A stretch of DNA of 64,000 nt from Streptomyces hundungensis (GCF_003627815.1 NZ_CP032698.1:7750001-7814000); one strand, 5' to 3'. Shown: positions 17,536-26,540, numbered from the stretch's first letter. Numbers and translations: made by a program. Notes: a model not told the origin generated them from the letters alone.

Positions 17536-18492
17536 CTACGGCCGCGCGAAGCCGAGGTGCGGGTCGGTGCCGGTCAGTTCACCGCTGGCGGCCCACAGAG
17601 CGGCGGCGACGACAGGGTCGGCCATGTGGGCCGGGACGGGCTCGAGCCGCGGAGCGCCCCGCAGGCCGAAGACCTTGGGCCCCCAGAGCTGCCCGCCCCG
17701 CACCTCCGGGTCGAGGACGGCGCGCACGATGGGCCAGGCACCGGCGTCCTTGCCCTGCACCAGGAGCCCGGCGGGCAGGCCGCGCAGCCGCTCGCCGGGA
17801 GTGGTCACATGGATCGGCGGGCGGGACGGGGTGAGGGAGTCCAGGGCGCCCCCGGGGTGGGCGACCACGCTCAGGACCGTGCTGTGCAGGGCACGCAGAT
17901 GCCGGTCGAGTGCGAAGCCGAAGGACATCTGCGCCACCTTCGACCGCCCGTAGGTGCGCTTCGGTCGGTAGTCCTCGCGCGACTGGAGATCGCCCAGGTC
18001 GAGTCGCTCGGAACGCGCCGCGAAGCTCCCCACCGTCACGACGCGGGCCGCGGGCGCCGCCGAGAGCAGGGGCGCCAGGTGCTGGGTGAGGGCGAAGTGG
18101 CCGAGGTGGTTGGTGGCGAACATCAGCTCGTGGCCGTCCTTGGTCTCGCGACGCGGCGGGTCGTCGAACGCGACCCCCGCGTTGTGGACCACGGCGTCGA
18201 GATGACCGAGGTCGAGCCGGTCCGCAGCGCCTTTCAGGGACGAAAGATCGGCGAGGTCCAGTGGGAGATGGCGCAGGTGTGCCCCGGCGACGCGTGAGCG
18301 GATCGAGGCCATGGCGGCGCCGGCCTTCGCCGCGTCCCGACTGCCCAGCACCACGACGGCGCCGGTGGCGGCGAGCTGCTCCGCCACGAAGTAGCCGATG
18401 CCGGCGTTGCCCCCGGTGACCAGGAAGACCTTGCCCCTGGCCGAAGGGAGCCGGTGGACGTCCCATGAGCGGTTCTGGGATGCGGAAGACAC
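17536..18492 (-). CDS. Short-chain dehydrogenase/reductase
   Basis: A 318-residue SDR of the retinol-dehydrogenase/WW-oxidoreductase-like type. The nucleotide-binding motif is TGGNAGIGYF (TGxxxGIG) near residue 22, the HNAGVAF block lies near residue 95, and the catalytic Tyr/Lys pair is in TYGRSKVA (YxxxK) near residue 180. It oxidises or reduces a hydroxyl/carbonyl with NAD(P)H; the substrate is unknown. The GTG start is set by AAGGAG 9 bases upstream. The long downstream tail (residues 230 to 318) is usual for this subgroup. It ends 122 bases above the glutaminase start. Confidence 0.9.
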   Translation of the reverse strand: MSSASQNRSWDVHRLPSARGKVFLVTGGNAGIGYFVAEQLAATGAVVVLGSRDAAKAGAAMASIRSRVAGAHLRHLPLDLADLSSLKGAADRLDLGHLDAVVHNAGVAFDDPPRRETKDGHELMFATNHLGHFALTQHLAPLLSAAPAARVVTVGSFAARSERLDLGDLQSREDYRPKRTYGRSKVAQMSFGFALDRHLRALHSTVLSVVAHPGGALDSLTPSRPPIHVTTPGERLRGLPAGLLVQGKDAGAWPIVRAVLDPEVRGGQLWGPKVFGLRGAPRLEPVPAHMADPVVAAALWAASGELTGTDPHLGFARP

Positions 18493-18941
18493 GATGACGT
18501 ACTCCTTGTGCTGGGGCAACGTGCTCACGGAGGAGCACCGGCCCGTCCAACGTCGCACCCTGTACCGACAGGCCGCCGACACGGCAAGGCCACCGCCGAC
18601 AGACTCCCGACACGCCATATTCGGGTGCCGACCGATCCCGGTGCTGGATACGGTGACGGCCAGGGGGCGCCCGGTGCGCAGGACATGGGTACTTCGGTGC
18701 CAGCGGTCCGGGTCCGCCCGGCGGCCGGGAGCGATCCCGGTAGTGGTGTAAGCAGCACACTGGCTTAATTCACTACCCATAGCCGACCTGGATCTCGGGC
18801 GCCCCCTGTCCGAACACCACGCCTGCGGGCCGCGCCTCGGGCCGGGCCGAAACGCAACAGGCGCACGACAAGAGCGAGGGGGCCTCCCCGGCGGGAAGCC
18901 CCCTCGCCCATCCGCTCCGCACCCCGCGGAGCCCGGCCGTG
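18493..18941. other. 449-bp intergenic region without a convincing gene
   Basis: It lies between the SDR start and the 3' end of the MFS gene. It contains the MFS terminator (18874-18907) and a loose inverted repeat: GGTAGTG at 18739 pairs with CACTACC at 18771, with GTGT/ACAC nested between and an AT-rich GGCTTAATTC segment. This part may be the promoter or leader of the SDR gene. No good protein-coding frame with a ribosome-binding site was found. Confidence 0.5.
18874..18907 (-). terminator. Strong terminator of the MFS transporter gene
   Basis: A 10-bp perfect stem (GCGAGGGGGC / GCCCCCTCGC) with a 14-base loop lies 35 bases past the MFS stop. Confidence 0.8.
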
Positions 18942-20393
18942 TCAGGCGCGCTGCGCGGCGACGAGTTCCGCCGCCTCCTCGTCGGTGGCGACCGACGGCG
19001 GCGAACCCTCCAGCGGCTTGCGGGCCGTCTCCTTCATGGCGATCGCGGCCACCAGACCGACGAGGCCGGCCAGCATCGTGTAGAAGGCGGGCATCAGGTC
19101 GTTGCCGGTGGCGCCGATCAGACCCTGGACCACGAGCGGCGTCGTACCGCCGAACAGCGAGACCGAGATGTTGAACCCGATGGAGAGCGAGCCGTAGCGG
19201 ATCGCGGTCGGGAACAGGGCGGGCAGCGCCGAGGACATGGTGCCCATGTAGCAGACCAGGGCGAGGCCGAGCACGAGCAGACCGATGAAGACCGCCGCCG
19301 TGCCGCCCTGCTTGATGAGCAGGAAGCAGGGCACCGCGAGCACGATGAAGCCGAGGGAGCCACCGATGAGGACCGGCCTGCGGCCGACCCGGTCCGAGAG
19401 CCGGCCCACCGAGTTGATGAGCGCCATCAGCACGATCATCACGGCCACGATGGACATCAGGCCGCCGGTCTCGTCGAAGCCGAGCGTGGAGAGGTACGTC
19501 GGCATGTACGAAAGCAGCATGTAGTCGCAGATGTTGAACGCGGCCACCAGCGCCAGACAGAGCACCATCGCCCGACCGTTGCCGAACAGGATGCGCTTGA
19601 GCGGCAGCTTCTCGTGCTCGACGGCGGAGGGGCCCGCCTCCTCCAGCTTCTTGAAGGCGGGCGACTCGTCCAGCTTCAGCCGCAGATACAGGCCGACGAT
19701 GCCGAGCGGCCCGGCCACCAGGAACGGGATCCGCCAACCCCACTGCTGCATCGCGTCATCGCTGAGCAGCACGGTGAGCGCGGTCACCAGGGACGCGGCC
19801 ACGGTGTAGCCGATCAGCGTGCCGAATTCCAGGAACGAGCCCCAGAACCCCCGGCGCTTGTCCGGCGCGTACTCCGCGATGAAGGTGGCGGCGCCGCCGT
19901 ACTCGCCGCCGGTCGAGAAGCCCTGGACCATGCGGCAGAGGATGAGCAGGACGGGCGCCCAGATGCCGATGGTCGCGTAGCTCGGGATGAGGCCGATGGC
20001 CAGCGTCGCGGCCGCCATCATGATCATGGTGAGCGCGAGGATCTTCTTCCGCCCGACCCGGTCGCCGAGCGGCCCGAAGAACATGCCGCCGAGCGGCCGG
20101 ACCAGGAAGGCGGCGGCGAACGTCGCCAGAGACGCGATGACCTGCATGGTGTCACCGGCGCCGGAGAAGAAGACCTTGCCGATGATGACGGCGAGATAGG
20201 AGTAGACGCCGAAGTCGAACCACTCCATGGCATTGCCCAGGGCCGTGGCCTTGACCGCGCGCTTGACGGCGGCCTCGTCCGTGACCGTGATGTCCGAGCG
20301 GCGCAGCGCGGGATTGCGCCTGCGATGTATCGCCCGGAACAGCGAACGGTGCCGGGTGACTGCCTCTGGTTGGTGATCCTCGGTGCTCAGCAC
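18942..20393 (-). CDS. MFS transporter, metabolite:H+ symporter (MHS/ProP-like)
   Basis: A 483-residue protein with 12 predicted membrane helices. N-terminal ALGNAMEWFDFGVYSYLA is the MHS-family hallmark shared with ProP, ShiA and KgtP, and PLGDRVGRKK is the MFS motif A in the first cytoplasmic loop. QGFSTGGEYGGAATFIAEYAP is a second family block. It likely imports an osmolyte such as proline or glycine betaine, or an organic acid, with protons. The GTG start has GAGAGAG about 9 bases upstream; a much longer open frame continues upstream but has no support. A palindromic site lies about 150 bases upstream. Confidence 0.9.
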   Translation of the reverse strand: MLSTEDHQPEAVTRHRSLFRAIHRRRNPALRRSDITVTDEAAVKRAVKATALGNAMEWFDFGVYSYLAVIIGKVFFSGAGDTMQVIASLATFAAAFLVRPLGGMFFGPLGDRVGRKKILALTMIMMAAATLAIGLIPSYATIGIWAPVLLILCRMVQGFSTGGEYGGAATFIAEYAPDKRRGFWGSFLEFGTLIGYTVAASLVTALTVLLSDDAMQQWGWRIPFLVAGPLGIVGLYLRLKLDESPAFKKLEEAGPSAVEHEKLPLKRILFGNGRAMVLCLALVAAFNICDYMLLSYMPTYLSTLGFDETGGLMSIVAVMIVLMALINSVGRLSDRVGRRPVLIGGSLGFIVLAVPCFLLIKQGGTAAVFIGLLVLGLALVCYMGTMSSALPALFPTAIRYGSLSIGFNISVSLFGGTTPLVVQGLIGATGNDLMPAFYTMLAGLVGLVAAIAMKETARKPLEGSPPSVATDEEAAELVAAQRA

Positions 20394-20544
20394 GCAACGT
20401 CTCTCTCGTTCGGCAACAGAATGGTGCGGTGGGGTGGGGCCTTCGCCGGACGGCTCAGCCGCCGGCGGCGTCGCCCGTCGGGTCCGCTCCCCGTACGGCC
20501 ATGTCGTCGCACCCCATGAAAACCGCCTCCACCTGCGTTGATCG

Positions 20545-20564
20545 CGTTTTCCGACAGGAATACG
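20545..20564. promoter_or_regulatory. Palindromic operator between divergent MFS and kinase genes
   Basis: CGTTTTCC-GACA-GGAATACG: the arms match at 7 of 8 positions around a 4-base spacer. It lies about 150 bases from each divergent start and is AT-rich for this DNA. A TTGATC element overlaps its left side. It may regulate either gene. Confidence 0.55.
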
Positions 20565-20691
20565 TCTGGCCGCTTCCACTGATCTCAAACGGGGAGGCCG
20601 CGGGCAGGGCGTTGGGGACGGGGCCGGGTCGGCAGAGCGCGGGCCGCGAAACGGTTTGACGTCGGGCGTGCCCGACGCTGGGATGACGCTC

Positions 20692-21606
20692 ATGAGCGCG
20701 ACGCGGATGCACCCCGATGAACACCCCATGAGCGACGCCCTCGTGAGGCGGCTGATCGCCGGGCAGTTCCCGCGGTGGGCGGGGCGGGCGGTGGAGCGGT
20801 TCGCGTCCGGCGGCACGGTCAACGCCATGTACCGCCTGGGCGACGATCTGGTCGTACGGCTGCCTCTGGTGGCGGGCGGAGCCGGCGATGTGCTGAGGGA
20901 GCAGGAGTGGCTGCCCCGCCTCGTGCCTCTGCTGCCGACAGCCATCCCCGAGGTGCTCGGCTTCGGGCAGCCCGCCGAGGGGTATCCGTGGCCGTGGTCG
21001 GTGTACCGCTGGCGGGGCGGCGAGAACCCGGAGGCCGGAGCGGTGCGGGAGCCCGTGGCGCTGGCCGAGGACCTGGCCGGGTTTGTGACGGCGATGTGGA
21101 GCGTCACGCTGCCCGGGGCCCCAACGGCCCACCGGGGCGGGCCCCTTGACTCCCTCGACGAGGAGACCCGCCAAGCCATTCGGCTGCTGCGCGGCATCCC
21201 GCAGGAGGGCATCGACTGCGACGCGGCGGAAACGGTGTGGCAGGACGCGCTGCGGGAGCCCGACTGGGACGGCCCGCCGGTATGGCTGCACGCCGACCTC
21301 ATGCCGGGCAACCTCCTGGTGGAAGGGGACCGGCTCACGGCGGTGATCGACTTCGGGTGTGCCGGCGTCGGCGATCCGGCGTGCGATCTGTTCCCCGCCT
21401 GGAACCTGCTCCCCGCCGACGGACGGCAGGCCTTCCGTGAGGCGCTCGGCGTGGACGACGCGATGTGGCGGCGCGGCCGCGCCCGCACCCTCTCCCAGGC
21501 CCTGATCGCGCTGCCCTACTACCGGAACACCAACCCGGCGATGGCGCGCAACGCCCGCCATGTGATCGCAGAGGTGCTGCGGGAGCGGGACCGGGTCGCC
21601 AACTAG
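20692..21606 (+). CDS. Aminoglycoside phosphotransferase (APH) family kinase
   Basis: About 304 residues with a protein-kinase-like APH fold. The catalytic loop reads VWLHADLMPGNLLVEG (HxDxxPxN) near residue 200 and the metal-binding DFG equivalent is VIDFGCAGVGDPACDL. The N-terminal lobe has ERFASGGTVNAMYRLGDDLVVRLP, where the second-strand residues bind ATP. It phosphorylates a small hydroxylated substrate, which may or may not be an antibiotic; many Streptomyces homologs act on unknown metabolites. The start is uncertain: ATG 20692 has a GGGATG-like site upstream, but ATG 20683, ATG 20707 and TTG 20656 are in frame. It is divergent from the MFS gene. Confidence 0.82.
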   Translation: MSATRMHPDEHPMSDALVRRLIAGQFPRWAGRAVERFASGGTVNAMYRLGDDLVVRLPLVAGGAGDVLREQEWLPRLVPLLPTAIPEVLGFGQPAEGYPWPWSVYRWRGGENPEAGAVREPVALAEDLAGFVTAMWSVTLPGAPTAHRGGPLDSLDEETRQAIRLLRGIPQEGIDCDAAETVWQDALREPDWDGPPVWLHADLMPGNLLVEGDRLTAVIDFGCAGVGDPACDLFPAWNLLPADGRQAFREALGVDDAMWRRGRARTLSQALIALPYYRNTNPAMARNARHVIAEVLRERDRVAN

Positions 21607-21695
21607 CTTATACAGGCGCCGAGTTGGCGGTACGCACGCGTCGGCGCCCCCGGCCGGGTGGACGACCTGGCGGGGGGCGCTACGGGGCGGGTTGA

Positions 21696-21780
21696 GCCGA
21701 GCGGCATGTCCCATGCCTCGGGATGGGGCGGCCGAGTGGCTTTCCCGTGTCTCGGGGTGGGGTCAGCCGAGCGGCTTCTC
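21696..21780. repeat. 35-bp direct repeat, 2.4 copies, over the 3' end of the aldehyde dehydrogenase gene
   Basis: GCCGAGCGG/GCCGAGTGG/GCCGAGCGG start at 21696, 21731 and 21766, spaced exactly 35 bp. Each is followed by a similar TCCC...CTCGGG.TGGGG core. The third, partial copy is the coding end of the dehydrogenase gene (stop at 21763). Confidence 0.7.
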
Positions 21781-23085
21781 CAGTACGGCCTTGCGGTGGC
21801 TGAACGTCTCGATCGAGTAGCGGCCGTGGTAGTTGCCCATGCCGCTCTCGCCGACCCCGCCGAACGGCAGGTCGGAGACGGTCAGATGGGCGAGCGGAAG
21901 GCCGAAGCCCAAGCCGCCGGAGGACGTCTCCGCGGCCAGGCGCGCGCGGGTGGCGTCCGACTCGGTGAAGGCGTACAGGGCGAGCGGCTTGTCGCGGTCG
22001 TTGATGAACGCGATGGCCTCGTCCAGGTCCGCCACCGTGACGACGGGCAGGATCGGCCCGAAGATCTCCTCCCGCATCACGGGCGAGGTGGGGTCGACGT
22101 CGGCCAGGACCGTCGGCGCTATGTACTTGGTGGCCCGGTCGGTGGCGCCTCCGGTCACGGTCCGGCCGGAGTCGAGCAGTGCGCTGAGCCGGTCGAAGTG
22201 GCGCTCGTTGACGATCCGCCCGAACTCGGCCGCCTCGCGCGGCTCGGCGCCGAAGAGCCGCTCCACGGCGCGGACGAACTCCGGCTCCAGTGCGCGGGCG
22301 GTCTCCGGGTCGGTGAGGACGTAGTCCGGGGCCACACAGGTCTGCCCGGCGTTGAGGAACTTGCCGCGTACGAGACGATCGGCGACCACGGACAGATCGG
22401 CCCCCCGGTCGACGAACGCCGGGGACTTGCCGCCCAGTTCGAGGGTGACCGGGGTGAGGTGCTCGGCGGCGGCCCGCATCACGATGCGGCCGACCGTGCC
22501 GTTGCCCGTGTAGAAGATGTGGTCGAAGCGTTCCGCCAGGAGCGCGGTGGTCTCGGGCACGGCGCCCTCCACCACGGCGACCGCGGCGGTGTCGAGGTAG
22601 CGCGGCAGCAGCCGGGCCAGCGCCGCGGAGGTGGCCGGAGCCAGCTCGCTGGGCTTGACGACCACGGCGTTGCCGGCCGCCAGCGCGCCCAGCATCGGCG
22701 TCAGCAGCAGCTGGACCGGATAGTTCCAGGGGGCGATGACCAGGACGACGCCCAGCGGGTCGTACTGGGTGTGGGCCGTCGCGTCCGCGCCGAGGTGTGC
22801 CGGAACCGGGGCGGGCTCGGGCCGCAGCCACTCGGCGAGGTGGTCCAGGGTGTGGTCGATCTCGCGAACGGTGAAGTCGATCTCGGTGCGGAAGGCCTCG
22901 GTGGAGCTCTTGCCGAGGTCGGCGTGGAGGGCCTCCGCGAGGTCGGCGCCGTGTGTGGTGAGCATCTCGCGGAGTCGGCGCAGCTGGTTGGTGCGCCACT
23001 CGACGGGCTGGGTGTGGCCGGAGCGGAAGGTGGCGCGCAGCCGCGCGACGATCTCGGCGGGCTGCTCGGGGGTGTGGTCGTTCAC
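21763..23085 (-). CDS. Aldehyde dehydrogenase (class-3/AlkH-CalB-like)
   Basis: A 440-residue NAD(P)-dependent aldehyde dehydrogenase. Conserved blocks are IAPWNYPVQLLLTPMLGALA near residue 110, the LELGGKSPAFVD general-base Glu near residue 210, and NAGQTCVAPDYV with the catalytic Cys near residue 243. The C-terminal SHRKAVLEKPLG end is typical of the class-3 group that includes coniferyl- and fatty-aldehyde dehydrogenases. It oxidises an aldehyde to the acid. The GTG start has AGG shortly upstream, and an upstream extension in the same frame looks non-coding. The end of the gene forms one copy of a 35-bp repeat. Confidence 0.92.
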   Translation of the reverse strand: MNDHTPEQPAEIVARLRATFRSGHTQPVEWRTNQLRRLREMLTTHGADLAEALHADLGKSSTEAFRTEIDFTVREIDHTLDHLAEWLRPEPAPVPAHLGADATAHTQYDPLGVVLVIAPWNYPVQLLLTPMLGALAAGNAVVVKPSELAPATSAALARLLPRYLDTAAVAVVEGAVPETTALLAERFDHIFYTGNGTVGRIVMRAAAEHLTPVTLELGGKSPAFVDRGADLSVVADRLVRGKFLNAGQTCVAPDYVLTDPETARALEPEFVRAVERLFGAEPREAAEFGRIVNERHFDRLSALLDSGRTVTGGATDRATKYIAPTVLADVDPTSPVMREEIFGPILPVVTVADLDEAIAFINDRDKPLALYAFTESDATRARLAAETSSGGLGFGLPLAHLTVSDLPFGGVGESGMGNYHGRYSIETFSHRKAVLEKPLG

Positions 23086-23245
23086 GGTGCCTCGCTGATC
23101 AGTGCCGACCCGGCGGCGGGGGGCCGCCGGATCTCTCCGAAAGGTTCGATGTATATGCCAACCATTGGGATCGGCCATTGATTCCGGCTCTGCGGCGACT
23201 ACTTCCTGTGACCAGTACGGCACGCGGGGAAGTGTCGGAGTGGGC

Positions 23246-24181
23246 TCAACGGCCGCCGCCCGAGCGAACCGCCCCCACGCTCGCCGCGACCACCATCGCG
23301 ATCGCCGCGCACTGCGTCGCCGAGAGACCTTGGTGCAGGACGAGATAGCCCGCCAGCGCGGCGAGTGCCGGAGCCAGCGCGGTCAGGACCGCGAAGGTCG
23401 CGGCGGGCAGTCGGCGCAGGGCGAGCAGTTCCAAGGTGTAGGGCACCCCCGAGGACACGATCGCGATCACCAGGCCGAGACCGAGCACCCCCGGTTCGAG
23501 CAGCGTGCCCCCGGCCGAGCCGATACCGAGGGGCAGGCTCACCAGCGCGGCGACGGCCATCGCGATCGCCAGGCCGTCCAGACGCGGAAAGCGGGCGCCC
23601 GTACGGGAGTTGAGCAGGATGTACGCCACCCACATCGCCGCGGCCCCCAGCGCGAAGGCGACGCCCGCGACGCTGAGCCGGTCGAAATCGCCCCGGCCGA
23701 GCAGATACACCCCGGCGAGTGCGAGAGCGGCCCACAGCAGACCGGCCGCGCGCCGCGAGACGATGACCGACAGCAGCAGCGGACCGAGCACCTCGAACGT
23801 GACCGCGGCGCCCAGCGGAATCCGGTCGATGGCCTGATAGAAGAGGATGTTCATGCCGCCGAGCGCCAGCCCGAAGCCGCAGGCGACCGCCCAGTCGGCC
23901 CGCGTGTGACCGCGCAGCCGGGGCCGCGCCACCGCGAGGAGCAGTACGGCCGCGAACGCCACCCGCAGTGCCACCGTGCCCAGCGCCCCGGCCCGGGGGA
24001 ACAGCAGCGCGGCGAAAGCGGATCCGAACTGCACCGACACGGTCCCCGCCAGCACCAGGCCGACACCGGCGAGCGTGCCGCGGCCCGCCGAATGTCGGGG
24101 GAAACCGGGCGCGGACGTGGTCGGGGGTGTGGTTGTAGTGGGGGTCGTGAACGTGGGGGAGTCGAGCGCCGTCGATGTCAT
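23246..24181 (-). CDS. EamA/RhtA-family DMT exporter
   Basis: A 311-residue membrane protein with about ten helices arranged as two EamA (DMT) repeats. The Thr/Pro-rich N-terminus is soluble. The second repeat begins around residue 165 (LSVAGVAFALGAAAMWVAYI). RhtA-type relatives export amino acids such as threonine and homoserine or other metabolites. The start codon is 68 bp from a divergent LysR gene, the usual arrangement in which the LysR protein senses the exporter's substrate and activates it. The exact substrate is unknown. Confidence 0.9.
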   Translation of the reverse strand: MTSTALDSPTFTTPTTTTPPTTSAPGFPRHSAGRGTLAGVGLVLAGTVSVQFGSAFAALLFPRAGALGTVALRVAFAAVLLLAVARPRLRGHTRADWAVACGFGLALGGMNILFYQAIDRIPLGAAVTFEVLGPLLLSVIVSRRAAGLLWAALALAGVYLLGRGDFDRLSVAGVAFALGAAAMWVAYILLNSRTGARFPRLDGLAIAMAVAALVSLPLGIGSAGGTLLEPGVLGLGLVIAIVSSGVPYTLELLALRRLPAATFAVLTALAPALAALAGYLVLHQGLSATQCAAIAMVVAASVGAVRSGGGR

Positions 24182-24249
24182 GGCCCCACGCTAGGAAGGG
24201 GATCGGGCCGTGTGAAATGCCGAATTCGACGCGGTTATGCTCCCCAGGC
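24182..24249. promoter_or_regulatory. Divergent promoter region with LysR-type palindrome
   Basis: The 68-bp gap between the exporter and LysR genes holds GCCGAATTCGAC at 24219-24230 (one pair mismatched) inside an AT-richer stretch. It is the natural binding site for the adjacent regulator. Confidence 0.5.
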
Positions 24250-25113
24250 ATGACCATCGAGCTGCGGCACCTCCGAGCCTTCCTCGCCATCGCCGACGAA
24301 GGCAACGTCACGCGGGCCGCGGCGCGTCTCCATCTGAGTCAGCCGGCGCTCTCGCGCACCCTGCGCCAGTTGGAGGACCACTTGGGCGTCCGTCTCGTCG
24401 ACCGCTCCACCCACCACCTCGGTCTGACCCGGGAGGGCCACACCTTCCGCGACAAGGCCGCCGCCGCGCTCGCCGCCGTGGACACCGCCCTCGACCCCGG
24501 CGGTACGCGGGGGTGGCCGCTGCGTCTGGGACACACCTGGGCCGCACTCGGCGACCACACCGTCGCGCTGCTGCGCCGCTGGGACGAGACGTGGCCCGGC
24601 ACCCCGCTGGAGCTGCTCCGCATCGACGACCGCACGGCCGGTCTCAGTCAGGGCAAGGTCGACGCGGCCCTGCTGCGTGGCGCGGTCACCTGCGCCGGGC
24701 TGCGTACCGAACTCCTCGTCACGGAGCGGCGGGTGGTGGTCATGGCGGCGGACAGCCCGCTCGTCGCGCTGCCCGACGTCACGCTGGCGGACCTCGCCGC
24801 CCACCCCATCGCCCTCAACACGGTCTCCGGTACCACCTCGATGGAGCTCTGGCCGTCCGGCGCGCGCCCGGTCACCACCCTTGAGGTGAGCAACACCGAC
24901 GAATGGCTGATCGCGGTGGCCGCCGGCCGTGCGGTGGGGGTCTCCACGTCGGCCACCCCGAGCAACTACGCGCACCCCTCGCTGGTCTACCGCCCGCTCG
25001 TGGACGCGCCGCCCGTCCCCGTCGTCCTGGCGTGGCGCGAGGGCCCGGGGCACCCGTCCGTCCCCGACCTGCTGGCCCTCGCACGCCAGGTCCTCGCGGC
25101 CGGCGACGCCTGA
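24250..25113 (+). CDS. LysR-family transcriptional regulator
   Basis: A 287-residue LysR protein. The winged helix-turn-helix fills residues 1 to 60: MTIELRHLRAFLAIADEGN then VTRAAARLHLSQPALSRTLRQ, followed by a linker helix. The remaining residues form the two-lobed effector domain; it is a little shorter than average but complete. It probably controls the divergent EamA exporter and itself from the 68-bp shared promoter. The effector is unknown. The ATG has a weak CCCCAGGC upstream sequence, and an alternative start would extend into the shared promoter. Confidence 0.9.
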   Translation: MTIELRHLRAFLAIADEGNVTRAAARLHLSQPALSRTLRQLEDHLGVRLVDRSTHHLGLTREGHTFRDKAAAALAAVDTALDPGGTRGWPLRLGHTWAALGDHTVALLRRWDETWPGTPLELLRIDDRTAGLSQGKVDAALLRGAVTCAGLRTELLVTERRVVVMAADSPLVALPDVTLADLAAHPIALNTVSGTTSMELWPSGARPVTTLEVSNTDEWLIAVAAGRAVGVSTSATPSNYAHPSLVYRPLVDAPPVPVVLAWREGPGHPSVPDLLALARQVLAAGDA

Positions 25114-25153
25114 GCCGTACGGGACCGCCCGAGGCGCGGCCCGGGCGCCACAC

Positions 25154-25504
25154 CTACATGCGGGGCTGGCCGTAGTACCGCGCGAACCGCTCCAGATACG
25201 AGGGCTCACCGGCGTGCTCCGCCGGGTCGTACTCGGGGGCGTCGCGGATCTCCTCCTTGGTCCGGCCGACCCGCACCGTCCGCTCGGCGGTGTCGATCCG
25301 TGTGATGGTGCCGACGGGCAGCAGCACCCGCTTGCCGAAGATCCATACGCCCGTGTCGACCACGAGGTAGGCGGCGCCCACGGTTTCGGAGTGTTCGTCG
25401 ATCTTGCCGATATGGCCGTCGGTGGCCTCCACCCGGTAACCGACGAGCTCAACTCCCGCCCGGTATCCGGCAGTTGGGTGGTAGTCCCAGATGTCGTCGC
25501 TCAC
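25154..25504 (-). CDS. PRC-barrel domain protein
   Basis: A 116-residue protein. Residues about 10 to 80 form a PRC-barrel: AGYRAGVELVGYRVEATDGHIGKIDEHSE in pieces, then YLVVDTGVWIFGKRVLLPVGTITRID. The remainder is charged with RTKEEIRDAPEYD. PRC-barrel proteins are small scaffold or storage proteins also found in RimM and photosystem proteins, and this form is common in actinomycetes, often in stress regulons. The GTG start has GGAGAGG 9 bases upstream. It is a single gene convergent with the LysR gene. Confidence 0.9.
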   Translation of the reverse strand: MSDDIWDYHPTAGYRAGVELVGYRVEATDGHIGKIDEHSETVGAAYLVVDTGVWIFGKRVLLPVGTITRIDTAERTVRVGRTKEEIRDAPEYDPAEHAGEPSYLERFARYYGQPRM

Positions 25505-25764
25505 AGCACTGCCTCTCCGGTCCCTCGGTCCCTGCGGCCGAACCGCTCCTCGATTGCGGCGAACGTACGCCGACGACCCGTCCGCCGCACTTCGACCCCG
25601 GCCGCCGGGTGACGCACAGTGATGCTTCGGGGTGCGAATAGTGGGGGTGTGGGTCACGATGGGGCGCGGTCAGGGCCGGGCCGTCGACCGAGGGTTACGC
25701 GGGGTGCCCGGAGCGGCGTCGGCGCCACCGCCTCCATGCCCTTCGTCCGATGCCGGAGCACACG

Positions 25765-26013
25765 ATGCTGTCGCCCCACTGGTACGTCGTCCATGAACTC
25801 CTGTCCCTGCTCCGCAGCCGGGAGCGCAGGGCCGCGCGGTCGCCGCTGGACTCGGGGGCCCGCCAGGCCCGGGACGACGCCGCGTACACGCTGTGCGTCC
25901 TGATGGGGGAGCGTTCGGTGGCCGCCGCCGTGGAAGCCGCCGAACGCCATCTCGCGCGCTGTCGGCGGGCCGCGCCGCCCGGCGTCGCGACCGCCCCGCA
26001 CCGGACCCGCTGA
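25765..26013 (+). CDS. DUF5133-like small protein
   Basis: An 82-residue protein. The core (DDAAYTLCVLMGERSVAAAVEAAERHLA) resembles the DUF5133 family of actinomycetes as I recall it. GGAG precedes the ATG at 25765; an ATG at 25750 would add 5 residues. The function is unknown. It is helical, with an N-terminal HWYVVHELLSLL segment. It is convergent with the next gene and followed by a hairpin. Confidence 0.7.
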   Translation: MLSPHWYVVHELLSLLRSRERRAARSPLDSGARQARDDAAYTLCVLMGERSVAAAVEAAERHLARCRRAAPPGVATAPHRTR

Positions 26014-26036
26014 CGGCCGCGGCTCACCTGCGGGGT

Positions 26037-26062
26037 GGGCGCCCAGGAAGGGGCGGGCGCCC
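26037..26062. terminator. Hairpin between two convergent genes
   Basis: Two self-complementary GGGCGCCC blocks are spaced by 10 bases, giving a strong 8-bp stem 24 bases after one stop and 22 bases from the convergent one. It can end both transcripts. Confidence 0.5.
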
Positions 26063-26083
26063 GGCGTCAACCGGCCCTGTGTG

Positions 26084-26398
26084 TCAGGCGGTTCGGGGAG
26101 CCACGAACACGATGACGGAAGCCACCTGCTCGCGCTTGGGGTGGGTGTCGGCGCCGCCGAGCCCGTAATGGGTCTCCACGCGCTGGACGACCAGCGGGTG
26201 GCCCGTGATCCACAGCGTGACGGTCTGCCCGACGACCGGAATGGGCAAGGGGCCCTCGAACATGGCGAGTTCGACCGCTTCGGCGTCGTCCGTGGCGTGG
26301 ACGAACGTCATGATCTGGCGGGTGCGCGCGAAGTCCTGCTCGAAGTCGACCTTGTCGCGGGCGGCGAGGGTGGCGGTGATGGCGTCGGGAAGGCTCAT
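26084..26398 (-). CDS. Hypothetical small protein
   Basis: A 104-residue protein I do not recognise. It is helical at the N-terminus (SLPDAITATLAARDKVDFEQDFAR) and beta-rich after residue 60 (PIPVVGQTVTLWITGHPLVV...RVETHYG). The gene looks real because its reading frame is long relative to its length and it resembles the neighbours in codon use. There is no good Shine-Dalgarno, so the start (ATG 26398) is tentative; a longer frame upstream has no support. Confidence 0.6.
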   Translation of the reverse strand: MSLPDAITATLAARDKVDFEQDFARTRQIMTFVHATDDAEAVELAMFEGPLPIPVVGQTVTLWITGHPLVVQRVETHYGLGGADTHPKREQVASVIVFVAPRTA

Positions 26399-26540
26399 GG
26401 AGCCATCATCCCGTGCCGCCGGACCGGCGCCCTCCGCCGGGGGCATCCATCCGGCCGGACGGGCGCCCGCTCGCCGGGCGCATTGGTGGTGCATGTCCTA
26501 GCTTGGGATCGTCAGTGATCCCGACCGGTAGGAGTTCGCC

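Noticed and set aside
20394..21488. Extension of the MFS transporter N-terminus
   Set aside because: It overlaps the APH-like gene and carries no MFS features; the GTG at 20393 has a GAGAGAG site and matches family length.
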